DNA of 64,000 nucleotides from Chrysogorgia sp. JL179-B06 (taxonomy: Eukaryota; Cnidaria; Anthozoa; Scleralcyonacea; Chrysogorgiidae): the NCBI GenBank assembly GCA_035772405.1, contig JAYKKM010000171.1, forward strand, positions 1 through 64,000, read 5' to 3'. The number at the start of each line of letters is the position of its first letter. Position 1 is the stretch's first letter. The notes beneath the pieces were generated by a model. The model was given only the letters and a program-made list of their open reading frames with translations. It did not search any database and was not told where the DNA came from. Shown here one piece after another: positions 21,830 through 33,524 of this stretch. The translations under genes and the position numbers were made by a program.

Positions 21830-22949
21830 CTAGGTTTGCTGAACATCTTCGTTTCTCTTCGTTTCCCGTGAGGAACAATGATGTTGACAAACATTGTAGC
21901 CCGCCATTTCAAACCTTTTAAGTTTCAGGTCATGAAAATTCTGTGCCATACCTTACTCATCTCAGGTGGTACACGGAAAACCGCAAATCGGCAAGAGAAA
22001 ATCGTATCATTGTTGCGTTCCTGCTAGCTGCTCGGATGTTCGTGTGTATGTTTCGGATATAATATGAAAAGAGAAAAATAAGAGAATTTTAATGTGTCCG
22101 AAAAATAACTTAAGTAAGAGTACTTGCGTATATTTAATGGACGACCGTTTCAGGACAATGGTGTCCTTGTATGTTTTTCGTGTCCACTGACCCAGTCTCT
22201 TTCTGAAGTCGATAGAACGATTATGCAAAATTCAAATGTTCAAATGGCGTCCGAAGCCATGTCAACAACCCGTTTTTGCTAAAAAAAACAATCGTCGTCG
22301 GAAGACTTTCTTAGCGTAAAGGTTCGCACTACTAACTTTTTTTCTGTAGCCAAGAGACTGAAACTCCGTGGGCATCCCACAATTCCATTGAAACCTTAAT
22401 TTCATTTCCCGATAGAACAAATTGCGGCTAATACCCCAAAATCACATTGCGGGCTTAATCTAAATAACAAATCGAGATTTTTCTGAGGTATAACTAATAT
22501 ATCACTTATATCATATTACGTGCGGGGCTGCTATATATGCCTCCTTCCGGTTTTGTTCTGTCCCAGGCTCTGGAAGCCAAAACCCAGTGGTGGCAATTAA
22601 TTTGCTGCCTTTCCCCCTTAGGGAAAAAAAATTTTATGTCGATAAATTTTCATGTTATCCCTTATTATTAACATTCTTGTTTTTGGTGCGATCTGATTTA
22701 GCTGGAGGGACGCCTACATCCCTTTTATCACATCTGCAAAGAATTTAATGAATGCTGTTTATTCTAATACCGTCCAAATCATCGTACGATTTGCGTCGAC
22801 AAAGGTACAGTGTGTAACACTACTGAGCATGAGTAACTGAGTTGTTAATGTGTCTATGGAACGAAAAAATCGTCTCTTCATTGTTATGTTAAGAAAAATG
22901 AAGAATGCCATTTCGATTATCTAATCACTTTCCGTTGACTAGATATGAT
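21830..22949. other. No recognisable feature (left arm)
   Basis: Sequence shared with 62,860-63,900. Open frames on both strands are short and differ between the arms, which argues against coding. Confidence 0.5.
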
Positions 22950-23016
22950 CCAACCTCGTTCCCTAGGGCCTTATCTCCACTTCCCAGCGGAGGTAAGGCC
23001 CTGGGTACAGGGTCGG
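22950..23016. mobile_element. Small palindromic element, left arm copy
   Basis: CCAACCTCGTTCCC and the inverse half make a hairpin around AAGCGGAGG. It is slightly decayed compared with the clean copy at 62,793-62,857. Confidence 0.7.
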
Positions 23017-24186
23017 ATATGATGTCCAATCAAGAAGTATCACTTGGACAGTAACGAAAACCATAGTTAATAAAATGACGAATTAACAATCAAAAATTAG
23101 AATTAGGGGTGACCAACTTGCCCAGTTCAGGTTTCGTAAATTATCCAGTGCATTCCTGAAATACACGAAAATTAATTTCATTCACTTACAGTGCTTACGT
23201 ACTGCTACTTACAGTGCAACTGCGATGAAAATTGTGTATTTGAAAAATTTAAATTTTGCCACTTGAAATAAACCTATACTATTCAAATTCTATCTATTCG
23301 AAAACAGTTTGGAAATTGAATGAAGTAATGTGGAGAAATTTTCATGAGACCGAAAATGTCCTTCCGGCCATTATTAAGCTTGTCGCTTGATCGGCCCGCA
23401 AATTCTAAACCGCGGTCTCACTTTCGTGGACGTCAATAATCGCAAAACAATCTTGTTGCATGTTGCATGCTTAGCTGAATTTTGCTTCGCCTTTCTTGAC
23501 TCTTGTACACTGCAAGACTTATAAAATGTCATCAAGTGACAGTGATAATATCTAACAATATCTAAAACCGTATCTAGAAGTCTCCCTGTTGATTCGATGG
23601 ACGTCACAACAACGTACTCGACCATTATTTTCCGAGGCTGGCGACCGAGCGCTCAATGGCAAAACGTAGAAAGAATTGAAAAAAAATATAGTACTGCCAA
23701 TTCGAATGGGGATAATCTTTTTTAGGTATGTAAGTAACCCCGTACATAGGCATTACAAATTAGAAAATTACAACTCTTTTCAAGTTTTTCACACGTATTT
23801 AGTATATAACGTAGTAAATTTGTTGTATTTCCTGTGTGTTGTAAATCGCTAAGTATCTTTAAACACAGAGTGCTATTAGCATATATTGGCGGTGAGGTGC
23901 TCACCGTGCCAATCATAATTAGTTCAATCACTGTGATTGGACCAGGAAACAACGAGAAATGAAGAAGTAATCAAAACAACGAACAAAATTTCCATTGTTT
24001 TCGAGACTCCATTGTTTGAAATGATTTTTAAAATTTCAAAGACTGGTGTAAAAACCACTCGTTCTTCTCTACATGTGAAATCTACTACCTGACGCCGTTC
24101 TTATCAAAATCCTGGGCTTTAAGCCTGATGCGAGGCCACGCGGGCATGTTTATTTTAATGTAAACACTTTTCCCTTTCTCTTTCAG

Positions 24187-24204
24187 TATCGTGGTTCTCA
24201 TAAA
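24187..24204 (+). CDS. Candidate 18-nt microexon (left arm)
   Basis: TTTCTCTTTCAG, then TATCGTGGTTCTCATAAA, then GTGAGT: a strong acceptor and donor only 18 nt apart, identical in the right arm (61,682-61,699). Read in phase 0 it adds YRGSHK and joins in frame with the next candidate exon. Confidence 0.4.
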
Positions 24205-24334
24205 GTGAGTATAGCTTTATGTGGACACATGTCGAATCAGTGCCCCGGAGTGTTTGTGAAAATGATAGATTATCAATATATTTAAAATAACCTAGGATCG
24301 AGGTTCAAATCATTTACTTTAATCACCATTTCAG

Positions 24335-24503
24335 GTATCAAGCGAATGAAGGCCCCGGAAAAAAAGCCATAGAATCCACGCGCAGCAGAACGAGGAGTCG
24401 ATGTCACGCGTACAAAAGTCCACGCGACTACGCGAACAGACCCCGCTCCAAGCCTTAAGTGAATTCGACACGAATGGTCCACGCAAGAGAAACCGATTTT
24501 TAA
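24335..24503 (+). CDS. Candidate terminal exon, left copy with frameshifts
   Basis: Same exon as the right-arm one at 61,391-61,558, but its first codons differ (GTATCAAGCG against GTACATTGGCG) and extra A bases shift the frame. MSRVQKSTRLREQTPLQALS is still readable, and a TAA lies at 24,501. See the right-arm entry for the intact reading. Confidence 0.35.
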
Positions 24504-25079
24504 ATTCGTTAATACATTTTCTAGGTATAGTTATGTCCGAAGTGATCTCGTTTAACTTAAATCATTGTATTTATATAGTTTTCACATTCGATAGGTGGAG
24601 GGTGTGTGCTAACCAGCCACAGAGCTGTAATCTGTGTCCATAAAGGCACATATGCCACATATAACCTCCAACCACGTTAAACAACGGAGCGAGCGTATAA
24701 GTATAGGTAATCGTATGATAGCGAGTGAAATATAGAAAGGATTTACACCACGAGTGATTATTTGAAAAATGTGGCCAAAATTATATGCATGACAAAATTA
24801 CGACACGTACGCTTCATTTTCTTCCAAAGTCTTTAAAAACGTCTTGTTTCGTCGTAGATGACAACAAACCTTTTCACGTCTTGGTGTTCTTTGTACTACA
24901 TTTTCAAAATATTTACATGGAATTTTTAATTCGTAGAGTACCACAGATTGCACTCCTGTCAGCCAATCATAATCCAGCAATTTTGTCATGTATTATAATA
25001 AAATGGAGAACGCCCTCGAGAACACACGTTGAAGTTTGAAAACATGGTTCGTTATTTTATCCTAAAATAACGACGAATG

Positions 25080-25783
25080 CATGTAATTTAGAGCTCTTTC
25101 ATATCTCACGTCGTTCTTGAGAAATTTAGTCTTATGCGATATTCAAATAGATTTTAGTTTTTAGAAGATCTAACACTCTTTTTAGGTACACGGGAAATAC
25201 CGCAACAGGCTAGAAGCCCAATTGATAGGGGGGTTCCGAGGGCCTAACGATGTTAAAATCCGAGAAGACCCGAAAGTCTTACCATTTGCGGGTATTATTT
25301 GCAAAGGCAGCACTTTCTCCTCAATTAATTTAAAACCCTGCGTGGAGGTCCGACCCAGGAATTTGAACCTGAATCTCCCAACTCATAGACATATGTGACC
25401 ACTAGACCACAACAAGCTGATTAATGAATAAACCTATGACGTAAAGAGCTTCACACCACATTTCATCAAGATATTAGAAATAGTAGAATTAATTTGGCAT
25501 CACTATTAACGATGTAAATAATGGTTATGGTTTTTACGAAGTGTCAAAAATTGTAAAGGTTTCAAGTGATATTCGTAGAATAATTTCAAAGATCACTTGA
25601 TTATTCTAAAAAATGTGTAAAGCTTTTTAACGTCATAGGTTATTCATTTAACCTATCACAAACGTCAAAATATCTCAAGAACGACGTGAGATATGAAAAG
25701 AACTTCTAAATTACCATTCCCTAATCATTTTAGGAGTTTTATTAAATAAGACAAAACTTAATTTTCGTTTTCATAAACACTTT
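25080..25783. mobile_element. Long-TIR MITE, family 2, with nested SINE
   Basis: It ends CATAAACACTTT on the right. On the left, GAGCTCTTTCATATCTCACG mirrors the block near 25,690. The outermost left part is replaced or lost next to a small palindrome GTTATTTTATCCTAAAATAAC. A SINE (25,153-25,417) interrupts the left inverted repeat. Confidence 0.7.
25153..25417 (-). repeat. tRNA-derived SINE, left arm copy
   Basis: On the minus strand, A box TGGTCTAGTGG (25,399-25,409) and B box AGGTTCAAAT (25,361-25,370) have tRNA spacing. The body and an A/C-type tail (AAAACTAAAAT) follow. It is inserted within a family 2 MITE. Confidence 0.85.
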
Positions 25784-25837
25784 AAGAATTAAGTTAAATA
25801 TGGAACGGCTGTAAATAGATGTTCTTCATAAATTATA

Positions 25838-26262
25838 AAAGTGCCTATGCAATGAAAAATTCAGGTTGAAAATAACTCTTTTGTTTTGAAAGAACTCTTG
25901 AAACTAGAAAGACAAACCCCATTTGCAACTTTTTTCATATCCAACTTCACTCTTGAGATATTAAAATTTGTTTTAAATAAGTAAATGATAAATCCTTGAT
26001 ATTATGTAATGAAATGACTTGAAACGCAGGTGCATGTGCGTTGGATGAATCCAATGACATAAAAATTATGCCAAATCATCAACATGATACCACGTGACAC
26101 ATGATAAAGAAGCTGCAGAATTTTTCAATAAGTCCAGTATTGAGGATGTCATAAGTTGAAAAAAAGTTGCAAATGGTAGTCTTTATAGTTTCAAGAGTTT
26201 CTTTCAAACAAAAGAGTTTATTTTACCAACTGAAATTTTTCATTGATTAGCATAGGCACTTT
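25838..26262. mobile_element. Long-TIR MITE, family 1, left arm copy
   Basis: AAAGTGCCTATGCAATG to CATAGGCACTTT, with the same internal blocks as 1,432-1,953, including GCAGGTGCATGTGCG. It is about 100 bp shorter than that copy. Confidence 0.85.
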
Positions 26263-26454
26263 AATAATTCCGATTCATTGGCCACTATAATTAACGGTAA
26301 ACAAAAAGAAAAAACCTCAAAATACGAACTCGACAGTAGACACAAGGTTTCGATTCTTTCAGTAATTCACTCCGAAGGTCGATTAATTAGCTGTGCAAAC
26401 TTTGACAAGTCGGCTTCTTAAAGTGACACTCCCAACCCAAAAACAATGCTCTTA

Positions 26455-26690
26455 CATGAAAAAGGTATTAGTTATCTTCTAATCGTTTTTAGTTTGAGCA
26501 GAAAATTTAACTTTGTTTGTCGTCTTTTTTGAAAGCCGCCATTTTTGTTTCTGATCGCGGGAGAATGTGACCGCTCCCATTCATTTTTTTGACGTCATTG
26601 AGTGATTAGAAACACTACACAAAGAAACGCTTCACAATAGCATGACAAATAACGAGGTCCCTTTAAGTCTATTGTGCAGGATTGCTATTC
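26455..26690. promoter_or_regulatory. Promoter-like repeat, copy A (left arm)
   Basis: Shares about 200 bp with the region upstream of the START gene (30,410-30,615), including GTATTAGTT.TCTTCTAATC and GCCGCCATTTT. The latter is the inverse of a YY1-type AAAATGGCGGC motif. A perfect CRE palindrome TGACGTCA lies at 26,590-26,597. No gene is seen downstream of this copy. Confidence 0.5.
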
Positions 26691-26754
26691 ACGACAAAAA
26701 TCGTGAAAGATTTGTATTCAAAGTGTTTTTAGCACACTTATGAGTTATGTTTAA

Positions 26755-27413
26755 AGAGTGAGTGTCAGTGTAGTGCTTTGCGCGCTTTGTTTTCTTCTTG
26801 GCACCAGCCATTTTATGGGACGATCCCTATTTCAGTTCACAAACGAATTCCGTCGATATTTGATCAATCCTTATAAATTATCCATTTTCAAGTTTTCTAA
26901 GAAGTAAAATATACCTGAATGATCAATTATTGTGATATTTTTCGTAAAATTGATCATTTACTATAGTAACCTTTTCGATACATAGAAGCTGCTACGAGCG
27001 CTTCGCCTACGAAGCGTGTGAAGGACCGGGTTATGCTGCTGAAACAGCGCGAATAAGTTTGCGAATGGAAGTGTTTGATGAGTGACTAGTAAATAAATAT
27101 ATTTTGTTTCTTCTGATGTTTTATTGCAACGATTCAGGAACAAAAGCCACCCGGGCTAACTTGTTCGTCAGAAACGGCGTTGCGCGCGGCCCGCAGTGAT
27201 GTCACAAACACGGCGAACCGCAACCTGTTCAAATCGTCTTTAACATTAACTTCATAACGCCCCCAAAGTCAGGATCGGACTCCAATTTCAACATTTCCAA
27301 ATAAATACTAGAGTTCACATGCAAATTATAGTTCTAACGATGCGATACACTGCAATCAATTCGTATTAAAACAAAAACACAAGCCGCGCCAAGCAAACCC
27401 TGATACTCACTCT
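26755..27413. mobile_element. TTAA-target MITE present only in the left arm
   Basis: The 659-bp element has ends AGAGTGAGTGTCAG and CTGATACTCACTCT (13 of 14 inverted) and is flanked by TTAA on both sides (26,751-26,754 and 27,414-27,417). The right arm has the uninterrupted site with a single TTAA near 59,275. A TTAA target duplication is characteristic of the piggyBac superfamily, although piggyBac ends usually begin with CCC or similar. No transposase is encoded. Confidence 0.9.
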
Positions 27414-28149
27414 TTAACTGTTTACTTTAAATCAACCTTTCAGAACACATCGAATAAGATTTTTATATATATTTTCTCCAGCTAAAATCTTTCAAATTTA
27501 TCACACGCTATCCTCAGCCTCTTTATGCCGCTCGCTCCAGTGTTTTTTAAGGTCGCAGTGCCAAGGTTCGGGTGGAGTTTTCATATAAATCGTCGAAATT
27601 AGGGACTAGGTCAAAAAGTAACTGCAAGGGTGGGCTGCGGAGGGAATTTGTATGGGTCATGAAATTATTTTCATCAATTCGGGTGGGCGGCCATTAAGTA
27701 TTATCAAATATAGCCAATTTGCACTCATCACTATAACTTACTAATACAATTTTCTATAAAAGTACACATTTAAAATATAAAAAAATTCAAAATAAGCAAT
27801 AAAATTTATAATTTTAAGAAGCAAAATTATCTTACAACTGCCAAGAGTCAACAAAAATATTTTTAAATAAAAAAAAAAACGTCAGCATGTGTGATATAAT
27901 CGTGAAAATTATCTCTTCATGTTCTTCTGAGGATGATACTGTAATTAGTTAATCTATTGAAGATATGACTAATTTATTGGAGTTTTAGTTTATGGAGAAA
28001 ATGACGATTGGTCTGTTTGTAAGGATTGACATAGATGTATAACAGGGTGCATTTTCCCCTCCGGTAGCCCCCCTTGCAGTTACTTTATGACTAGTTAGAT
28101 TATTGGTAGTAAAATTCGAAATTAAAATCAGCTGTTATTTATAAAATAT

Positions 28150-28215
28150 AGCATTATTGTAAGAGTTTGAGGGTTAGTATTACGGTTGAGGGTTAGAATT
28201 AGGTTTAGGGTTGGA
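28150..28215. repeat. Degenerate GGGTTA-like repeat
   Basis: Imperfect copies of GAGGGTTAG and GGTTTAGGG, mirrored at 58,499-58,556. Resembles telomere-type hexamers but is too degenerate and too short to be a telomere. Confidence 0.7.
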
Positions 28216-28247
28216 CAATGGTGTTTTGAATTCGGGATAGATATGAA

Positions 28248-28765
28248 ACGTCAACCCCCCACCAAGGCAAGGGAGAATGTGCTGATTACAATATAAGGGG
28301 CTGAAACAATATAAGGGGGTTTGTGGAATTAAGCCCATACCAGCTGAAAAATGTAACGCATTAGCGTGACAGTATAGGTTCATGTGGTAAAGAGGTTATA
28401 TGGAGATAAGCTTTACGTTCAAGACTTATGGGTACCTGAGTTTTTGTTTTTGTTAGTAGAGCTAGTTCTTCCCTGCCACCCATCGTCTGGCAATAAAATT
28501 GATATACAGTTGCATGAAGACCAGAAGTTTAATCAATTTTAATTGTAAGGTTTACCTTAAATTTACTCAAACTCATTAATAATATCAATAGCCAATGAAA
28601 TCACTCCCTTTATTTTATCACATAACTGAGGCAGGATACTCAAAATCATATACCACAGTTATTAGATCAAATCAAACCATTTTTTGATCTAATTGCTGAG
28701 ATCTAAATTAATAATTTCATATTTTGGAGAACGAAACGACCTGCCTCCGACTTCGCTCACCTCAA
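28248..28765. other. 518-bp segment present only in the left arm
   Basis: Both arms share GGGATAG.TATGAA before the segment and CTGAACAGAGTG after it; the right arm joins them almost directly at about 58,474. No inverted ends or target duplication are visible, so this may be a deletion on the right or an unclassified insertion on the left. Confidence 0.8.
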
Positions 28766-28883
28766 CTGAACAGAGTGTTTAATTTTCTGAATAAATGTTA
28801 CACTTCTCAAATGCGTTTTAAGTAAACATCCAATTAAATCCGTGTTACGATTGAGAAGCCATATAAACAACTCGTTTTATCGT

Positions 28884-28985
28884 GTTTCATTAGGGGATCC
28901 AAACACTCGAAAACAATAAAAAAACACTCGCGCTCGTGTGTTCAATCATATTTTTCTGCAGTCGATTGTGATCCCCTGATGAAAT
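28884..28985. repeat. Short inverted repeat (GTTTCATTAGGGGATC ends)
   Basis: TTTCATTAGGGGATC is mirrored by GATCCCCTGATGAAA about 100 bp away, with a secondary pair around CACTCGCGCTCGTG. Also in the right arm (about 58,277-58,365). Probably a tiny foldback element. Confidence 0.65.
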
Positions 28986-29410
28986 ACTCAACTCCTTCGT
29001 ATAATACATCAAAGTTCTTATCTTGTGTTTTGCGTTTGTCAGAAGGTTATTTCACGATTTAGGCCCAGCAACCTCTCGAAATCTTCAAAGACGATCAACA
29101 TGAGCAGATCAGTCGTCGTTGAATTTTGGGTGGCAACTATTATTTTTCTGTAAAAAAAGCTTTCCTTTATTTTATAACACTAACACCGGGCCATAAACGT
29201 TCGTTCGTCACGTGCATTTTGACCTTGAATCGAAAAGCCCCACGGTAACTTAGATCCCAAAGCTTTTGTATACTGATTTCTGGCGGTCAAAATCAACAAA
29301 TGTCGGTTGGTAAGAAGTTAAGAACTTCAATCGTATGGGGATGTACACGCGTAAAAACGCACAACGTGTGGCATGCAATTTGTCGAACGTTGTGCTATCA
29401 ACAGTAAACT

Positions 29411-29596
29411 GAACAATGTTGTCAACAAGGTTGTTCAGCCATGATCAATACTGGTTACAACAAACTTGTTAAAAAGGTTACAGACATTTGTTAACAATGA
29501 TAACAATAGCGAACATTGCTATTTCTATTATTGTCTTTGTTGTTTTTTAAACAATGTTTGATGAAAACATTGTTAATGATTCAACAGCATTGTTCA
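29411..29596. promoter_or_regulatory. Cluster of ACAATG / CATTGT motifs (left arm)
   Basis: At least five ACAATG or CATTGT words within 190 bp, in both orientations. This is the core that SOX proteins bind. The right-arm version (57,650-57,870) has eight. The function is inferred from motif density only. Confidence 0.35.
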
Positions 29597-29896
29597 CGCT
29601 GTAACAAATGAGTGCGATTTTTAGCTGTATGTGGATCCTTAAGATGAAGTACGTACGAGTCGGTCGGTGGTCAGCCGTAAAATTAGGGAGTGGTGTTAGT
29701 CCATACCAATCCGTGTTCGTTTTTAAAAACGGAACTTTCCGAAAATGAACGACCCGTACACGATGATCATGTGATCGCATGCTCAATTCGGGTAAACGAT
29801 TTAGAAAAAGTTGTGTGGACAGAAAGCCTTTCAAACGAAAATGGACTTGTGTCAACCTTTGCCATTTCAATGTGAATCTGCTCAATAGTAAACACG

Positions 29897-29958
29897 AATA
29901 GTATGAGGGTTAATATAAAGGTTTGAAAAATAACCCAAAATCAAACCCTTATACTAAC
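29897..29958. repeat. Imperfect hairpin, about 60 bp
   Basis: AGGGTTAATATAAAGGTTTG pairs with CAAACCCTTATACTAACCTT around AAAAATAACCC. Also present at 57,296-57,356. Confidence 0.6.
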
Positions 29959-30409
29959 CTTCGTAATTAGCCTCCTTCGCACCTGCGGAAACCTTATTTT
30001 AAAGTATACTTTCTAAGATAACCCATCTGAAGAGCTCTGTCCCATTTTTACAATTTGAAAAGAGTAATAAAAATTAAAAATCTGGAGGTTTATAGGCCGA
30101 GAAAAGTAAATTTGTGGACCCTTTTAGGGTTTGTGACGAGTTTTCCCCAGCGTGGATATTGTCCTAATACTAGTAAAAAATCTCAGCGTAAACGAAATTA
30201 GAAACCTGTCGTTTTCCGAAAACTTTTGATGCGATTGCTAAAATAGAATTAAGTCTCGTTTTCCTCTTTTCCGTTTGCTTTCTGAACCGGAATCAGGTTA
30301 GCTTTAATTTTTTTAATAATGTTCAAAGATTTCACCACTACCAAAACAAGTGTTGCATAAATGAAAGTATCTTACTTAACTTCTTAGTCGCCTTACATTC
30401 AGAATGGGT

Positions 30410-30683
30410 ATTAGTTTTCTTCTAATCTTTTTTAGTTTGAGATAAAGATGTGGCTTTGTTTATCGTCTTTAAAGTAAATTGAAGGCCGCCATTTTGGTTT
30501 CTGCGAATGCGGTCGCTCCATTAATTTTTGACATTGATTGATAGAAAAATAGACAAAGACCGTTATTGTCGTGCAAATATTGTGAAGTAAAAGTGTTTCT
30601 TGGTGTTGTTTATATATCGAGTTAAACTGCAGGCTACGTATATGACGTTAATCCGAGCGGACGTTTAACACCTTTAGTGAAAT
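30410..30683 (+). promoter_or_regulatory. Upstream region of the left START copy
   Basis: TATATATC at 30,611-30,618 lies 66 bp before the ATG. Further upstream is GGCCGCCATTTTGG, the inverse YY1-type motif. The 200 bp before the TATA-like box are a copy of the repeat at 26,455-26,690. Confidence 0.5.
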
Positions 30684-31398
30684 ATGGCAGAAAATCATTC
30701 AAGACCTACGGGTTTTCGTACGACGAGCAAACTGGCCAGAAGCTCGCTGGTACAAAGATGACTTGGGAAAGAGGGGCTGGCTGGCAAGTTGTGCATACAG
30801 ATGGAGATTTCGACCTTTCGGGTGAAGTCCTTTCCTGACGAAGGAGATACCTTTGAAAGTGTTGTACGAATACAAGATGCCGTTGTCCGCAGAGCAAATA
30901 TTCACAGGTTATCTCTGCAAGCAACGCAGAATATAGGTCGAAATTGGACAAGGCTCGGTCGACCCAGGTTTTTGGAAGCGTTTCCTGACAATGGAGGGCA
31001 TATTATGGCAATCACAACCCAGTACACGTGGCCATTAAGCGATCGAGAGTTTATCGTGTTTTCCCCTTCCGGAAAAAAGAGAAACGAGTGGTGTGGGAAG
31101 CGGGCCATCTATAACGGCAGCGTGAATGCCTCGCATCCTTCCAGACCACCCAACCAGGGTAATGCTGTGACAGCAACAAATGGTGTGAATATTTACATTG
31201 CAATTCCTGACGAGAAAGATCCAGAAAACCGCCTGCAACGTTGTTCGGTTTAATAAACAACGCTTACGCCGGATGGATACCACGTTTTTCTCACGTGCAG
31301 TGGTTTGTGTCTCGTCCGTGTGGGACAAACGTTTTCCCTCCTTTTTGAAAGCATGGTTTGGTGAGATACCACAACCACATTTGCAGCCAAAAAAGTGA
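30684..31398 (+). pseudogene. START-domain gene, frame-broken left copy
   Basis: Matches the intact gene at 55,885-56,574 from the ATG to the TGA but is 715 bp instead of 690, because about two dozen single bases are inserted (for example AGAAAATC for AGAATC and CAAACTGG for CAACTGG). The frame is lost repeatedly, though all START motifs can be found across the three frames. Mostly single-base additions, often in short runs, look more like uncorrected long-read errors than natural decay, and synonymous-type change between the copies is slight. So the true gene may be intact here too. A polyadenylation signal AATAAA follows at 31,547. Confidence 0.75.
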
Positions 31399-31546
31399 GC
31401 TTGATTTTCAAATAACTTTCAGTTTGGACATTTTTCCCAGTTTGGACATTTTCATTATGCACTGAGCTTCGTCGACCATGTTTCGTGTACATCCAGTATA
31501 TAGTGCAGGGATATTAATATAACAGGATATAGTTTATAAAGTGCGA

Positions 31547-31552
31547 AATAAA
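31547..31552 (+). terminator. Polyadenylation signal AATAAA
   Basis: Canonical hexamer 149 bp after the START stop codon. The right arm has ATTAAA at the matching place. Confidence 0.55.
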
Positions 31553-32173
31553 TACCAACATGATACAATTTTCCGTATCATTACTTGCTGCCTTTATTTG
31601 TTTATTTTCTTGTATTATACCTTTGCAGTTAGCGCTCAATTAATACAACTTTTACATATTTACAGACGAAATCGGTTTTCTTTGTTCTTCCGAGGGTTTT
31701 ATCTAAGGAAGAAAACTGCTAAGAACAAAAGAGCATTAATCAAAATCTGGCGGCGGTTTTTTGGATTATCCCGGGGGAAATAGGGGGGTCTTCGGCCCTC
31801 ATGATCCCTCTGTTCTCGGTATTGTATCCAGTACCAGCTTCAATGCTGAAACTTCCGATATGAAGTACAATGAAAAGACGTCATTGAAATTCCTTTGCAG
31901 CAATTAGACTCCAGTCGTTTTGAAAATTGCCATCAAAAATGGCACTCAATAGGTCGTAAACGTAATAGGCAATGGTTATTAGAATGTCCAATAGGGATTT
32001 TAGGATAATTAATAGACCTCTCATTTGATTTCGTTAATGGCTGCCATTTAAAATATTATTTTTATGCTCATTTAAATTAGCCTTTATATCCTCGTTAGGA
32101 AGCAAAGTTCTTTTGAATTACGCGCCTGACACACAAACGAAGTCCTAAAGGCTAATTAAGATACTGAAACATA
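31553..32173. other. No recognisable feature (left arm)
   Basis: AT-rich sequence mirrored at 55,141-55,734. Open frames here differ between the arms and have no domain. Confidence 0.5.
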
Positions 32174-32435
32174 CTGGGAAATTAAAAACACGGTCTTAAA
32201 ATACCTGAGAAATTAAGATAACGTGTGATTACAAGTAACAGCAAAGAAACATGTTAGATAAATCAACGATTCATGCAGATTGTGCTCTCTCATTACAAGT
32301 AACAAGAAAACAACAAAGAAAACCTGTTAGATATATCAACGATTTTACTTTGCAGTTTGTGCTCCTTCATTACGTTTACAAGTTATATTAATTTCCACAG
32401 GTGTATTTAGAGACCGTGTTTTTTTAATTTCCCAG
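32174..32435. mobile_element. Foldback element with CTGGGAAATTAAAAACACGG ends
   Basis: The left-arm copy of the clean 243-bp element at 54,898-55,140. The inverted ends are recognisable but carry extra bases. The interior holds two diverged copies of a block of about 64 bp. Confidence 0.7.
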
Positions 32436-33167
32436 GGATTATAAGACCGTTTTCAAAGGGTTCATTTTTTTTTTTATTACACACTGTTAGATCAAAAGGC
32501 GGACAAACAAAACCAAATTTGACTCACAAATTATTGCAAATGGCTATTCCTTTTGTTATGGCTGCACTGAATTATGTAAAAATGGCGACAAACATGGCTA
32601 GTGCAACTTCTCCATCTTACTCCTGCTGCTACTCCTACTACTGCATCAGAAATTAAAGAAAGAATCCGCCTCGTTTACAGTCATGTAAACTGCGCCATGC
32701 CCGCTTCATGGCCCTCCCTGGAAACAGGTAGTAACTGGTTTTACATGACAAACATGGATAATACGCTTTTGGATAAGAAGCTTTGCGCAAAGCTACGGTA
32801 CAGTTACGTACTTAAAATGACCAGGTTCTGTGATTGGCTACATTTAACAAAAGCGGCTAGGGTTTAGGACATTGGTTTCTTTGTGGACCGCTGGTTAATT
32901 CTATTGTTCTCATTGTTTTAATCAACCAATCACAAAACTTGTTCATCTAGGTAGGTGGCGACCCCAGAGCTATTGCGAGACTAGTTTGCAACTAATCATT
33001 GCACAGTGTATTAAACATCGAGCTTAAAATGACGTCGTCGTGAATATCGAGAAACGAATGTTTGCACTCCTAATGCAGCCTTAGAACGAAAGCAGGTTGG
33101 AGATCAATCTCTGTCCGATGGAAAGTTTCTATAACAAACCATTCTTGGAAGCACACTCCTTTTGCAA
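32436..33167. other. Unique-looking stretch with a short array-like seed
   Basis: Mirrored at 54,200-54,897. It contains TTACTCCTGCTGCTACTCC at 32,619, resembling the array unit. An open frame of 88 codons at 32,601-32,867 is not preserved in the right arm. Confidence 0.5.
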
Positions 33168-33400
33168 CTGGTTTCGGCCTTTTGGATGATCCGTTTTACT
33201 CGGCCAATAAACAAACGGCACAATTCAGGCACGATTAATTTCTAAGTTACATACGCAGATTTTTACGAAGGGAATGTACGTTCTCGTAATATAATAGACA
33301 CTCATGTTATGTATTTTGACTCGGTAATATCCAAATCTATTTTCAGAATTGGAATCGGTTATATATTGGCCCGCGATAAACGTTCAAAAACAAATACACG
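33168..33400 (+). repeat. Dispersed repeat R copy, left arm
   Basis: Contains GATTAATTTCTAAGTTAC, TTTACGAAGGGAATGTACG and GACTCGGTAATATCC, as at 17,225-17,480. Confidence 0.7.
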
Positions 33401-33524
33401 AGGTCTGGGTCAAACCTGGAAAATCCCGCATGCAGGTCGAGGGGGTTATTGCTGAAACTTCTATAAAAGTGACTTCCGACTGAATGCAAATGCGAGGTAG
33501 AATTGATAAATTTAAACAAGACTT

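Noticed and set aside
28150..28215. Telomere or subtelomere
   Set aside because: Only a few imperfect hexamers, with ordinary sequence on both sides.
30902..31328. Minus-strand frames over the START copy
   Set aside because: Shadows of the START coding strand.
32601..32867. 88-codon plus-strand frame beside the array
   Set aside because: The right-arm copy stops after a short peptide, so the frame is not conserved.
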